A stretch of DNA of 24,014 nucleotides from an uncultured Tepidimonas sp. (GTDB lineage: Bacteria > Pseudomonadota > Gammaproteobacteria > Burkholderiales > Burkholderiaceae_C). This document shows, piece by piece, positions 1-8,164 of this stretch (position 1 is the first letter of the stretch; each line of letters starts with the position of its first letter). The notes below the pieces were generated by a model. That model was not told where the DNA came from. It saw nothing but the letters and a program-made list of their open reading frames with translations, and did not search any database. A program made the translations under genes and the position numbers. The stretch lies in NCBI GenBank assembly GCA_937949455.1, contig CALEDU010000027.1:1-24014 (forward strand), given 5' to 3'.

Positions 1-562
1 ACACCGAGTTGCGGCTGTAGAGAGCCATGTCTCGGTTGGCCCACTCGCCGGTCAGGCCCACTTGCCCCCACTTCGAGATGTCATTGGGGAAGCCGCATTT
101 GCGCGTGCTGGAAAAAATCGCATCCACTTCCTCGACGCTCAAGCCCTTGATCGGGTTGTCCTTGTGCACGTACACAGCCAGGGCATCGATGGCCACCGGC
201 ACGGGATGCGGTTTGTAGCCGTGCTTTTTCTCGAAGCCTTCGACCTCTTTGGCCGACATCAGGCGGCTCATCGGGCCAAAGTTGGACGTGCCCTCGGTCA
301 GGGCCGGCGGCGCGGTGGAGGAACCCGCCCCCTGGATCTGGATGTTGACGTTGGGGTACAGGCGCTTGAACTCCTCGGCCCACAGCGTCATGAGGTTGTT
401 CAGGGTGTCCGACCCAATGCTCGTGAAGTTACCCGAGACACCCGCTGCTTTTTCGTACTTGGGCAGGGCGGGGTCGACTTGTGCGGCTTGAGCCATGGCT
501 TGTTGGGCCGTGAAGCCCAGCGTGATGACGCCCATCAGCGCCACGAGTTTCTTGAGTTTCAT
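1..562 (-). CDS. pstS: Phosphate ABC transporter periplasmic phosphate-binding protein PstS (5' part, runs off the window)
   Basis: Periplasmic receptor of the high-affinity Pst phosphate importer; it captures phosphate and hands it to PstCA. Reading leftwards from the ATG at 562 there are 187 open codons and the frame leaves the window, so the C-terminal part is missing. Residues 1-24 are a Sec signal peptide ([10 protein letters not shown]..., ending AMA before QAAQVD). The mature part shows the phosphate-cleft segments TSIGSDT (47-53) and [19 protein letters not shown] (78-96), typical of PstS. A CTGGAGAG Shine-Dalgarno at 571-578 supports the start. A Pho box with a matched -10 lies about 74 bp upstream, so PhoB control under phosphate limitation is expected. 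pstCAB would be predicted beyond the left edge. Confidence 0.95.
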   Translation of the reverse strand, partial: MKLKKLVALMGVITLGFTAQQAMAQAAQVDPALPKYEKAAGVSGNFTSIGSDTLNNLMTLWAEEFKRLYPNVNIQIQGAGSSTAPPALTEGTSNFGPMSRLMSAKEVEGFEKKHGYKPHPVPVAIDALAVYVHKDNPIKGLSVEEVDAIFSSTRKCGFPNDISKWGQVGLTGEWANRDMALYSRNSV

Positions 563-635
563 CGGAAACACTCTCCAGAGGTTGAACGGGTCTGGTCGTC
601 TTGGTTGACGGCCTAGATCAGCTTAGGTGCCTTCC

Positions 636-653
636 ATGACATTTTTATGACAT
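636..653 (-). promoter_or_regulatory. Pho box (PhoB site) of the pstS promoter
   Basis: On the minus strand the 18-mer ATGTCATAAAAATGTCAT matches 16 of 18 positions of the Pho box consensus CTGTCATAWAWCTGTCAY. Two TGTCA half-sites repeat with the required 11-bp period. Exactly 10 bp downstream lies TAAGCT (620-625), a weak -10 of the kind used at PhoB-activated promoters, giving a leader of roughly 50 nt before pstS. The site also lies between pstS and the divergent ppx, but its polarity points to pstS. Confidence 0.88.
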
Positions 654-740
654 GTTCATGCTGAACCAGCGTGCCAGAAGGTCTGGCCGCTCTGTCTGGT
701 ATGCTGTCTGCCTGTAGCAAACGACAGATCGGCGCCTTGC

Positions 741-2225
741 ATGCACGACGGAACCCTGCTGGCCGCACTGGACCTCGGCTCGAACAGTTTTCGCTTGGAA
801 ATCGGGCGTTATCAGGCCGGCCACATTGAACGCGTCGAGTACCTGAAAGAGACCGTGCGCCTTGGCGCGGGCCTGGACGAGAACAAATCGCTGAGTTTGG
901 TGGCGATGGAGCGCGGCTGGGAGTGTTTGGCGCGCTTTGCCGAAAAACTGCGCCCGCTCGAGCGCCGGCAGGTGCGCGCGGTGGCCACCCAAACACTGCG
1001 CGAAGCACGCAACCGCGATGATTTTCTCGGTCGCGCACAAGCGATTCTGGGTTTTCCCATCGACGTCATCGCCGGCCATGAGGAGGCACGACTGATCTAC
1101 CAGGGCGTGTCCCACCTGCTGCCGCAGTCTGACGAGCGCCGTTTGGTGGTGGACATCGGTGGACGCTCGACCGAAGTGATTCGGGGCCAAGGCTATACCC
1201 CGCAGCGGATGGAATCCTACAGTCTGGGCAGCGTGGCGTGGTCGACGCGGTATTTTCCTGGGGGGAAAGTGACCGAAGCGGCCTTGCGCAGAGCGGTCGT
1301 CGCGGCCAAGGCCGTGGTGGATGAAGCGCTGGACATCTTTGCGCCAGGGAGTTGGGACGCGGTATATGCCTCTTCTGGCACGGCGGGGGCGCTGGCTGAC
1401 ATCCTGGCGCTGGCCGGCTTTGCTCCAGGCCAGATCACACGCGAGGGGATCGATTGGGTGGCCGATCGACTGGTGCGTGCCGGTCATGTGGACGAGGTAC
1501 GCCTGGATGGCCTCAAAGACGACCGTCGGCCGGTGTTGGCCGGCGGCCTGAGCGTGTTGCTCGCGCTGTTCGAGCTGTTCGATTGGACGGTGGTCCACCG
1601 CGCGCAAGGGGCGCTGCGCCAGGGTGCCTTGTACGACCTGATCGACCGGGCGTCCGATCAGACCGACGTGCGCGAGCGCACCGTACGTTGGTTGGCGCAG
1701 AAGTTTTCCGTCGATAGCGCACAAGCCGAGCGCGTACGCCGTGTGGCGACCACTCTGTTCGAGCAAGTGGCCACGCCCGACCCGCGCAACGGCCGTTATT
1801 CGCAAAAGCTGGCGTGGGCTGCGCGCTTGCACGAAATTGGCACGCATATCTCGCACACCAGCGCTCACCGACATGGAGCGTACATCCTGGATCATGTGGA
1901 TGCGCCGGGTTTTTCGCTGCCCGAGTTGCACCGCATGAGCCTGTTGGTGCTGGGCCAGCGGGGGAAGCTGCGCAAGCTCGAGCCGCATCTAGGCGAGGAG
2001 CTGTTCGCCAAGCAGTTGCTGTGCTTGCGCCTGGCCGTGCTGTTGTGTCACGCACGCAAGGATCCCGATGTGGCCGCCTTGCGGCTACAGTATGCATCGC
2101 GGCAGTTTCGGCTCACCACGCCGCCAGGCTGGGCCCGGCAGTATCCGCAGTCAGCGTGGCTGCTGCAGGAGGAAGCCGAAGCCTGGGACAAGACCGCGTG
2201 GCGGCTGACCGTGGACCTGCTCTGA
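741..2225 (+). CDS. ppx: Exopolyphosphatase / Ppx-GppA family phosphatase
   Basis: Predicted 494-aa enzyme that removes terminal phosphates from inorganic polyphosphate, or hydrolyses pppGpp. The N-terminal ASKHA-type phosphatase domain shows phosphate loop 1 (LAALDLGSNSFRLEIGR, about 8-24) and loop 2 (VVDIGGRSTEV, about 137-147; Arg stands where many homologues have Gly). The C-terminal half is a helical HD-like region including LHEIGTHISHTSAHRHGAYI. Length equals that of proteobacterial Ppx, about 500 aa. The ATG at 741 is chosen because the fold begins immediately after it; no strong Shine-Dalgarno is visible. It diverges from pstS and converges on sixA-ppk1, so makers and breakers of polyphosphate sit side by side. 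Confidence 0.92.
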   Translation: MHDGTLLAALDLGSNSFRLEIGRYQAGHIERVEYLKETVRLGAGLDENKSLSLVAMERGWECLARFAEKLRPLERRQVRAVATQTLREARNRDDFLGRAQAILGFPIDVIAGHEEARLIYQGVSHLLPQSDERRLVVDIGGRSTEVIRGQGYTPQRMESYSLGSVAWSTRYFPGGKVTEAALRRAVVAAKAVVDEALDIFAPGSWDAVYASSGTAGALADILALAGFAPGQITREGIDWVADRLVRAGHVDEVRLDGLKDDRRPVLAGGLSVLLALFELFDWTVVHRAQGALRQGALYDLIDRASDQTDVRERTVRWLAQKFSVDSAQAERVRRVATTLFEQVATPDPRNGRYSQKLAWAARLHEIGTHISHTSAHRHGAYILDHVDAPGFSLPELHRMSLLVLGQRGKLRKLEPHLGEELFAKQLLCLRLAVLLCHARKDPDVAALRLQYASRQFRLTTPPGWARQYPQSAWLLQEEAEAWDKTAWRLTVDLL

Positions 2226-2265
2226 GAGCTGTGGCGCACAAGGCAAGCGCTGCGCGCCCAGTTCC

Positions 2266-2739
2266 TCAGAGCAGTTCGGGGGACTGCACACATAGCAGCA
2301 CGGTTTGCCAGCCCTGGTGGCGTTCACGGCGGCGCAGCCACCAGACCGCGCCCTTGCGGATCGAGCATTCGCCGCTTTCCATGCCCAATAATCTCGCCAC
2401 GACACGGCCCAGGGTTGGCTGGTGTCCCACGACCAGCGCCGCGTGGCGCGCATCGGGCCATTGCACCACGTCCAGCAACCCCTGTGGCGTGCCATCCGGG
2501 GCCAGCTCGTGCCGGACACGGTAGCGTCGGCCAAGCGCGAGCACTGTCTGCTCGGTGCGCACGGCGGGGCTGGACCAAATGCGGGTGTCGTCTGGCAACT
2601 GGCGGCCAAGCCACGCTGCCATGCGGGCGGCCTGCTTTTCGCCTTTCGGCGTCAGGCGGCGCGACAGATCATCCCCACCGCCTTCGTCGGTTTCATCCAA
2701 ATCCTCGGCTTCGGCGTGTCGCCACAAAATCAGATCCAT
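2266..2739 (-). CDS. sixA: SixA-like phosphohistidine phosphatase (histidine phosphatase superfamily)
   Basis: A small cytosolic protein (157 aa) of the histidine phosphatase superfamily. The catalytic RH signature is in DLILWRHAEAED at the N terminus. A second conserved histidine is in LVVGHQPTLG, and the arginine segment WSSPAVRTEQT lies between. E. coli SixA removes phosphate from a histidine of the nitrogen-PTS carrier NPr; a role for this protein is inferred from that. I chose the ATG at 2739 because AAAGGGTG lies about 6 nt upstream. The alternative GTG at 2748 overlaps the ppk1 stop as GTGA but has no spacing for a Shine-Dalgarno. It follows ppk1 by 5 nt and is surely co-transcribed with it. 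Confidence 0.85.
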   Translation of the reverse strand: MDLILWRHAEAEDLDETDEGGGDDLSRRLTPKGEKQAARMAAWLGRQLPDDTRIWSSPAVRTEQTVLALGRRYRVRHELAPDGTPQGLLDVVQWPDARHAALVVGHQPTLGRVVARLLGMESGECSIRKGAVWWLRRRERHQGWQTVLLCVQSPELL

Positions 2740-2744
2740 CAGGT

Positions 2745-4832
2745 TCACCCTTTGGTACCGTAGCGGCCCATCAAGCTGGTCTGTGCCGACAGCAGGCCAT
2801 TGCCGCGCAACGGCTTGGCGGCCAGGGATGCGGCCTTGACATATGTCCCATCAGGCTGTAGCAGCCATGCATCGCGCTGATCAGCCAAGTACAGGTGCAG
2901 GCATTCGTCCATGATGCGGGCGCGCAAGTGGGGATCGGTCACGGGCCACGCCAGCTCGACACGGCGCAGCATGTTGCGGTTCATCCAATCGGCGCTGGAC
3001 AGCCACAGTTCCTCCTCATCACCGCAGCGGAAGTAAAACACCCGCGAATGCTCGAGGAACCGCCCGATCACCGAGCGGATACGCACATGGTCGGTTTGTC
3101 CGGGCACCCCTGCAGGCAGGATGCACGCGCCGCGCACGATGGCTTCCACCTGCACCCCAGCCTGGGAGGCGACGATGAGCGCCCGCGCGAGCGGCTCATC
3201 CGTGAGGGCATTCATTTTGAGAGTGATCTGCGCGGGCTGCCCCGCCTTGGCTGCGGCGATGGCGGCATCGATGCGTTCCAGCAATCTTTTGTGCAGATGG
3301 AACGGCGCCATGAGCACTTTCTGCAGCCGGGGCAGTCGGTTTTGGCTGGCGAGGTGACCGAAAATGTGATCGACGTCGGTGGTCAGCGCCTCGTCAGCGG
3401 TAAGGTAGCTGAGGTCGGTGTAAGCCTTGGCTGTGCCTGGGTTGTAGTTGCCCGTGGAGACATGTGCATAACGCACAAGCCGGTCATCCTCGCGCCGGGT
3501 GACGAGCAGCATCTTGGCGTGCGTTTTGAGGCCAACGATGCCATAGACCACTTGCGCGCCGACTGACTCCAGCCGTTCGGCGTGGTTGATGTTGGCTTCC
3601 TCATCGAAGCGGGCTTTGAGTTCCACCACAGCGGTGACTTCCTTGCCGCGGCGCACCGCCTCACGCAGCAGTTCGGTCATCTCGCCACGCGAGCCGGTAC
3701 GGTAAATGGTCTGCTTGATGGCCAGCACCTGGGGATCTTCCACCGCCTCGCGCAAAAAGGCGAGCACCGCATCGAAGCTCTCGAACGGCTGGTGGATGAG
3801 TACATCTCCTTGCTTGAGTCGATCAAAGAACGACTGCCCAGGCACCAGTGCCACCGGCCAGCCGGGTGTAAAGCGCTCGAAGCGCAGTGCTGGGGCATCG
3901 ATCAGGTCCACCAACTGGTTGAGGCGCACCAGATTCACTGGGCCCGGAACGCGGTAGAGGCTCTCCGGCGGTAGGTTGAACTGCTCGAGCAAAAAACTGG
4001 CCAAAAAGTCGGAGCAACCCGCCGACACTTCCAGTCGCAGCGCTTGGCCATAGTGACGCTGCTGCAAACCCAGCCTCAGCGCGGTGCGCAGATTTTTGAC
4101 CTCTTCCTCGTCCACCGCGAGGTCGGAGTGCCGGGTGACACGGAACTGCGAAAACTCCAGCACCGAACGTCCGGGGAACAAATCGGCCAAATGGGACCGG
4201 ATGATGCTGGAGATGGAGACGAAGTGCAGCTGCTTGGAGCCTTTGACGCCGGGCATCGACACATAGCGCTTGAGCGCGCGCGGCACCTTGACGATGGCGA
4301 TTTCGTTTTCACGCCCAAAAGCATCGCGTCCCCCCAGCCGTACGATGAAGTTGAGCGACTTGTTGGCCACCTGCGGAAAGGGGTGAGACGGATCCAGCCC
4401 CACCGGCAGCAGCAGGGGCTGCACCTCATTGACGAAGTACTCGCGTACCCAGCGGCGTTGGCGGGGGTTGCGTTGGCCATGGGTGACGATGCGTATGCCG
4501 CGTTTTTCCAGTGCAGGCAACAGTTCTTCGTTGTAGATGGTGTATTGGCGCTGGACCAAAGCATGTACGCGGTCCGTGAGCGCGCGAAAGGTCTCTACCG
4601 TCGCAGGGCCGCGCTGCTCGTTGGCGATACGGGCCGTGTGGTGCGGAGCGAAGCGGACCTCGAAAAACTCATCCAAGTTGGATGACACGATCGCCAAATA
4701 ACGCAATCGCTCCAGCAACGGAACGTCGGCACGGCAAGCCCAGTCGAGTACGCGCTCGTTGAAGGCCAGGATGCTCTGGTCGCGATCGAGAAAAACGTGT
4801 CGGCTAATGGAGTTCGAGGCAGCGTGGGTCAT
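2745..4832 (-). CDS. ppk1: Polyphosphate kinase 1
   Basis: Makes inorganic polyphosphate from the gamma-phosphate of ATP (reversible), usually at the inner face of the membrane. Predicted 695 aa against about 690 for E. coli Ppk. The N-terminal domain carries SILAFNERVLDWA and LRYLAIVSSNLDEFFEVR. The catalytic core carries the autophosphorylated histidine in RYAHVSTGNYNPGTAKAYTD (His457) and the second conserved histidine in IGRFLEHSRVFYF (His595). I use the ATG at 4832 (MTHAASNS); a GTG at 4868 would add 12 residues that look non-homologous, and neither start has a strong Shine-Dalgarno. sixA follows directly. No Pho box was found in the 90 bp upstream. Confidence 0.95.
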   Translation of the reverse strand: MTHAASNSISRHVFLDRDQSILAFNERVLDWACRADVPLLERLRYLAIVSSNLDEFFEVRFAPHHTARIANEQRGPATVETFRALTDRVHALVQRQYTIYNEELLPALEKRGIRIVTHGQRNPRQRRWVREYFVNEVQPLLLPVGLDPSHPFPQVANKSLNFIVRLGGRDAFGRENEIAIVKVPRALKRYVSMPGVKGSKQLHFVSISSIIRSHLADLFPGRSVLEFSQFRVTRHSDLAVDEEEVKNLRTALRLGLQQRHYGQALRLEVSAGCSDFLASFLLEQFNLPPESLYRVPGPVNLVRLNQLVDLIDAPALRFERFTPGWPVALVPGQSFFDRLKQGDVLIHQPFESFDAVLAFLREAVEDPQVLAIKQTIYRTGSRGEMTELLREAVRRGKEVTAVVELKARFDEEANINHAERLESVGAQVVYGIVGLKTHAKMLLVTRREDDRLVRYAHVSTGNYNPGTAKAYTDLSYLTADEALTTDVDHIFGHLASQNRLPRLQKVLMAPFHLHKRLLERIDAAIAAAKAGQPAQITLKMNALTDEPLARALIVASQAGVQVEAIVRGACILPAGVPGQTDHVRIRSVIGRFLEHSRVFYFRCGDEEELWLSSADWMNRNMLRRVELAWPVTDPHLRARIMDECLHLYLADQRDAWLLQPDGTYVKAASLAAKPLRGNGLLSAQTSLMGRYGTKG

Positions 4833-4961
4833 GGTCGGAGACTGGGGCGTGGCTGGGTGCGGGGGCACGCAGTAATGCCGATCGAGATTTTCACCTTGCG
4901 CACCTGCTCAATGATAGGATAGTTCAATGATGCGCACTGCGCGGCGCAGCTTCACGCGGAG

Positions 4962-5885
4962 TCAGGCGCAGCCGCGGTTGAGGGCGCGGCTGGCTGTGAC
5001 AGGGGTGTGGGCCTGCTCTTGCGCCCAGTGGACGATTTCCAGCCGACCATCCGCGTGCTCGACCAAGGCACTGAGGCTCTCTACCCAATCGCCATCGTTG
5101 CAGTACAGCACGCCGTCGATGATGCGCATCTGCGGCCGGTGGATGTGGCCACAAACCACGCCGTCCAATCCACGTCGGTGCGCCTCGCGTGCCAGTGTCT
5201 CCTCGAACCGGGTGATGAAGCTGACGGCCGACTTGACACGGTGCTTGAGGTACTGCGACAACGACCAATACGGCAGGCCCATGCGGGCACGCCACGAATT
5301 GAGATGACGATTCAGGCGCAGCGCCCACTCATAGAGGGTGTCGCCCAGGTAGGCCAGCCATTTGGCGTACTGGATCACACCGTCATACAGATCGCCATGC
5401 GTGACCCACAGGCGGCGCCCATCGGCGGTCTCGTGCACGGCTTCCTCCACCACATCGACACCGCCAAAGGGGTGGCCAACGAATTCGCGCACGAATTCGT
5501 CGTGGTTGCCCGGGATGAACACCACTTGGCAGCCCTTGCGCGCGCGGCGCAGGATTTTTTGCACAACATCATTGTGGCTCTGCGGCCAGTACCAACGCCG
5601 TCGCAGTTGCCAGCCATCGATGATGTCGCCAACCAGGTAGAGCCGGTCGCTCGGGTGCGCCTTCAGGAACGCCAGCAGCGCCTTGGCTTGACAGCCCGGT
5701 GTGCCCAGGTGCAGGTCGGAGATGAATACCGCGCGCAGCCGCTCGCGTCCCTTTGCGGGGTGGTCGTCCTCATCGGGCTCATAAAAGCCCCCTGCGCGCG
5801 CTGCGGCTGCCCCACTTGCGCGAACGCTCCGCATCCCTTGCGGCCACTGGGCCGTGCGCCCCGCCAGAGAATCGCTGCGCAGCAT
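4962..5885 (-). CDS. plcP: PlcP-type calcineurin-fold phospholipase C-like phosphatase (annotated elsewhere as UDP-2,3-diacylglucosamine diphosphatase-like)
   Basis: A 307-aa metallophosphoesterase with all metal-binding blocks: ISDLHLG (55-61), GDIIDGW (86-92), GNHDEF (126-131), THGDLYD (162-168) and CGHIHRPQ (245-252). The segment WYWPQSHNDVVQKILRRARKG (98-118) and the NDGDWVES block are, as I recall, typical of PlcP, the Pho-induced enzyme of rhizobia and marine bacteria that strips the head group from phospholipids to give diacylglycerol. LpxH of lipid A synthesis is a shorter relative (about 240 aa) and is the main alternative. The ATG at 5885 overlaps the olsB-like stop as TGATG, implying translational coupling. 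About 45 poorly conserved residues precede the domain. Confidence 0.75.
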   Translation of the reverse strand: MLRSDSLAGRTAQWPQGMRSVRASGAAAARAGGFYEPDEDDHPAKGRERLRAVFISDLHLGTPGCQAKALLAFLKAHPSDRLYLVGDIIDGWQLRRRWYWPQSHNDVVQKILRRARKGCQVVFIPGNHDEFVREFVGHPFGGVDVVEEAVHETADGRRLWVTHGDLYDGVIQYAKWLAYLGDTLYEWALRLNRHLNSWRARMGLPYWSLSQYLKHRVKSAVSFITRFEETLAREAHRRGLDGVVCGHIHRPQMRIIDGVLYCNDGDWVESLSALVEHADGRLEIVHWAQEQAHTPVTASRALNRGCA

Positions 5886-6742
5886 CAGACCCCCAGCAGG
5901 TGGCGCCGGTAGCGCGACGGCAGGTCCATCAGCCGCATCATCATCGGCAAGTCGGCCGTATTGAAATCTGGATCCCACGCCGGTGCCCCCAGCACCTTGG
6001 CACCCAGCCGCAGATAACCCTTGACCAGTGCCGGTGGCTCCACCGGGAGCGTGTCATCCAACTCGTGCACCGGCAGCGGCAGCCGCGGCGTGACATGGAA
6101 CTCCACCGGCGCTAGATAGTGCTCACGCATCTGGCGCCAAATACTGGCTGCGGCGTGGCCGCCACCAGCGATGCCATGGGGCCCCTCGTATTGCATCGGG
6201 ATGCTAGCGCAGCCGATCATCACGTCCAAGCGGTTACGCAACATGAAGTCTGCCAGTGCCCCCCACAGCGCCATGATGACGCCGCCGTGGCGGTGCTGGG
6301 GATGCACGCAGGAGCGGCCCAGTTCCACCATCTGCTCGCGCAACGCGCGCAAGCGCGTCAAATCAAACTCGGTATCGCTGTAGAAGCACCCGACGCGCTT
6401 GGCCTGTGCTGGAGTCAGCACACGGTAGGTGCCGATGACTTCGCCGGTGTCGGCCGCACGCACCAGCAGATGCTCGCAGTAGTCGTCAAAAAGGTCGATG
6501 TCATGCCCTGGCAGCGGCGTGCGCAGGCGCGCGCCCATCTCATCGGCAAACACCGCGTACCTCAGGCGCTGGGCGGCGCGCACGTCGTCGAGGTGGCGCG
6601 CCCACGCCACCTCCAAGCGCGCAGCGGACGCAACGGCAGCAGCGGCCGCGCGCGCTGGAAGCAACCTCCCGGCCGTACGGCCCGGGGTCTGGCCCCCAAT
6701 CAAAGTCGATAGGTGCAGCGTGGGCGTCGGAAGCTCTTTCAT
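5885..6742 (-). CDS. olsB: OlsB-like N-acyltransferase (GNAT fold; ornithine lipid synthesis, first step)
   Basis: A 285-aa protein of the OlsB / hemolysin-like GNAT family, which transfers a 3-hydroxyacyl group from acyl-ACP to the amino group of ornithine to give lyso-ornithine lipid. Visible family segments are RYAVFADEMGAR (about 61-72), DLFDDYCEHLLVR, GEVIGTYRVLTP, VELGRSCVHPQHR and the downstream IGCASIPMQ. An alanine-rich stretch of about 40 residues precedes the domain. The ATG at 6742 has CGGAGA about 10 nt upstream. The stop overlaps the plcP start. OlsA, which adds the second acyl chain, is not in the window. A Pho-like promoter lies upstream. Substrate is inferred from family and context; other GNAT acyltransferases look similar. 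Confidence 0.72.
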   Translation of the reverse strand: MKELPTPTLHLSTLIGGQTPGRTAGRLLPARAAAAAVASAARLEVAWARHLDDVRAAQRLRYAVFADEMGARLRTPLPGHDIDLFDDYCEHLLVRAADTGEVIGTYRVLTPAQAKRVGCFYSDTEFDLTRLRALREQMVELGRSCVHPQHRHGGVIMALWGALADFMLRNRLDVMIGCASIPMQYEGPHGIAGGGHAAASIWRQMREHYLAPVEFHVTPRLPLPVHELDDTLPVEPPALVKGYLRLGAKVLGAPAWDPDFNTADLPMMMRLMDLPSRYRRHLLGV

Positions 6743-6764
6743 CGGGCATCATCTCCGCTTAGGT

Positions 6765-6786
6765 GGCGGGCGGTGCCAAGCCCGCC
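6765..6786 (-). repeat. GC-rich hairpin in the predicted olsB leader
   Basis: GGCGGGC (6765-6771) and GCCCGCC (6780-6786) form a perfect 7-bp stem around an 8-base loop, 23-45 bases upstream of the olsB start. If transcription begins near 6794 the hairpin is in the untranslated leader. No T-tract follows on either strand, so it is not a classical terminator; it may affect leader stability or translation. Confidence 0.45.
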
Positions 6787-6800
6787 CACATTTGGCAGGT

Positions 6801-6856
6801 ATCTTGGACAGCAAGGGTGACACAGCCTTGGCGGTTCCGTGTCAGCGGTATGACAT
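6801..6856 (-). promoter_or_regulatory. Degenerate tandem Pho-box array and -10 upstream of olsB-plcP
   Basis: On the minus strand four half-sites recur with an 11-bp period: TGTCA (6855-6851), TGACA (6844-6840), CGCCA (6833-6829) and TGTCA (6822-6818). The outer two are perfect PhoB half-sites, the second has one mismatch and the third is weak. CAAGAT (6801-6806) lies exactly 10 bp past the last half-site, the same geometry as at pstS. The last half-site is 76 bp from the olsB ATG, against 74 bp at pstS. The call is pattern-based and untested. The inner pair also forms the palindrome TGTCA-N6-TGACA. Confidence 0.5.
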
Positions 6857-6916
6857 CGGACATGCCTGGCGTGGCTTCACGCATATGTCATGCGGCCAGG
6901 CCAGACTGCAGGTCCC

Positions 6917-8164
6917 ATGCCAGCGGGTTTTTTTTGGTTGCTGACGGCGCAGTTCCTCTCTGGGCTGGCCGACCATGCGGTGCTGATCGTCGCGATCGCC
7001 TATCTGCAGGAGCAGCGCCACCCACAGTGGTGGGCCCCGCTGCTGAAGTTTGCCTTTACCTGGAGCTATGTGCTGCTGGCACCGGTGGTCGGCGCTTGGG
7101 CCGATGCGGTGCGCAAGAACGTACTGATGGGGCGCATGAACGCGCTGAAGGCCGTGGCGGTGTTGGGACTGGTGTTCGGCGTGCATCCGCTGGCGGCATT
7201 TGCGCTGCTCGGGCTGGCGGCAGCGCTGTACGCCCCGGCCAAGTACGGTTGGATCACGGAATCGACGCCGGGGCGCGATCTGGTGGCCGCCAACAGCTGG
7301 ATAGAGGTGTCGGTGGTGCTGTCGGTGCTGTTGGGCACCGCTTTGGGTGGTTGGTGGGTATCACCGGCTTGGCAGGCGTCTGCGGTGCCACCCTGGCTCG
7401 GGCGCAGCGGCTGGTTGCCCGCCACCACACTGCTGCCGGCGTTCGCCGCCGTGCTGGCGCTGTACGGGCTGGCGGCCTGGTGCAACCGTCGCATCCCATC
7501 GCGGCCGCCGCGGCGCATGCTGCCGCTGGGGGACTGGCCAGCGCTGTGGCCACGCTTTTGGCGGGACAACATACGGCTGTGGAGTGATCCGCTCGGCGGG
7601 CTGTCGCTGGCGGTGACAACATGGTTCTGGGGGTTTGCCGCGTTGATGCAGATCGCCGTGCTGCGCTGGGCCGAGCTGCGGCTGGGCCTGCCCTTGTCGC
7701 AGGCGGCCTACCTGCAGGCTACCGTTGCACTGGGCGTGGTGGCCGGCGCGGTTTGGGTGGCGCGGCGGGTAGAGCTGCGCCGAGCCTGGCGCGTTCTGCC
7801 ACTGGGGGTGGTGCTCGGCATGCTGCTGGCGGTGGCAGTGCATGCCCGGGGGCTGGTGCCAGCGGTATTGGGACTGCTCATCATCGGTGCGCTGGGCGGC
7901 ATGCTCGTGGTGCCGATGAACGCGCTGCTGCAGTATCGTGGCCACCGGCTGCTACAGCCGGGGCAATCGATCGCGATCCAAGGCTTCAACGAGAACGCCA
8001 GTGTGCTGGTCATGTTGGGGGCACTCGCGTTGGCCATGCGCGCCGACTGGCCGCTGGTGCCGCTGCTGTCGGCGCTTGGTGTGGCAATGGCGTTGGGGCT
8101 GGCGCTGCTGTGGGGGGTCACACGCCGGTGGCGGGTAAACCATCCCACCACGGCGAAGATTTGA
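6917..8164 (+). CDS. lplT: LplT-like lysophospholipid transporter (MFS)
   Basis: A 415-aa, very hydrophobic protein with about 12 membrane spans, starting FFWLLTAQFLSGLADHAVLIV, matching the LplT pattern of an early AQF...D.A motif. The MFS loop GAWADAVRKNVLMGRMNALK follows span 2. LplT flips lysophospholipids across the inner membrane for re-acylation; in E. coli it works with Aas, which is not present here. The ATG at 6917 is preferred (CAGGT upstream, N terminus aligned with the family); an in-frame ATG at 6890 would add nine residues. The gene diverges from olsB and its 3' end overlaps the convergent glycosyltransferase by 47 nt. In this setting it could recycle lysolipids left by remodelling, which is inference. 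Confidence 0.82.
   Translation: MPAGFFWLLTAQFLSGLADHAVLIVAIAYLQEQRHPQWWAPLLKFAFTWSYVLLAPVVGAWADAVRKNVLMGRMNALKAVAVLGLVFGVHPLAAFALLGLAAALYAPAKYGWITESTPGRDLVAANSWIEVSVVLSVLLGTALGGWWVSPAWQASAVPPWLGRSGWLPATTLLPAFAAVLALYGLAAWCNRRIPSRPPRRMLPLGDWPALWPRFWRDNIRLWSDPLGGLSLAVTTWFWGFAALMQIAVLRWAELRLGLPLSQAAYLQATVALGVVAGAVWVARRVELRRAWRVLPLGVVLGMLLAVAVHARGLVPAVLGLLIIGALGGMLVVPMNALLQYRGHRLLQPGQSIAIQGFNENASVLVMLGALALAMRADWPLVPLLSALGVAMALGLALLWGVTRRWRVNHPTTAKI

Noticed and set aside
645..1988. Long open frame on the minus strand opposite ppx (447 codons)
   Set aside because: It mirrors the ppx reading frame in a GC-rich gene, has no recognisable domain, and ppx is certain.
4962..5885. LpxH (lipid A biosynthesis) as the primary call for the metallophosphatase
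   Set aside because: The WYWPQSHNDVVQ region, the greater length and the overlap with an olsB-like gene fit PlcP better; LpxH is kept as the alternative.
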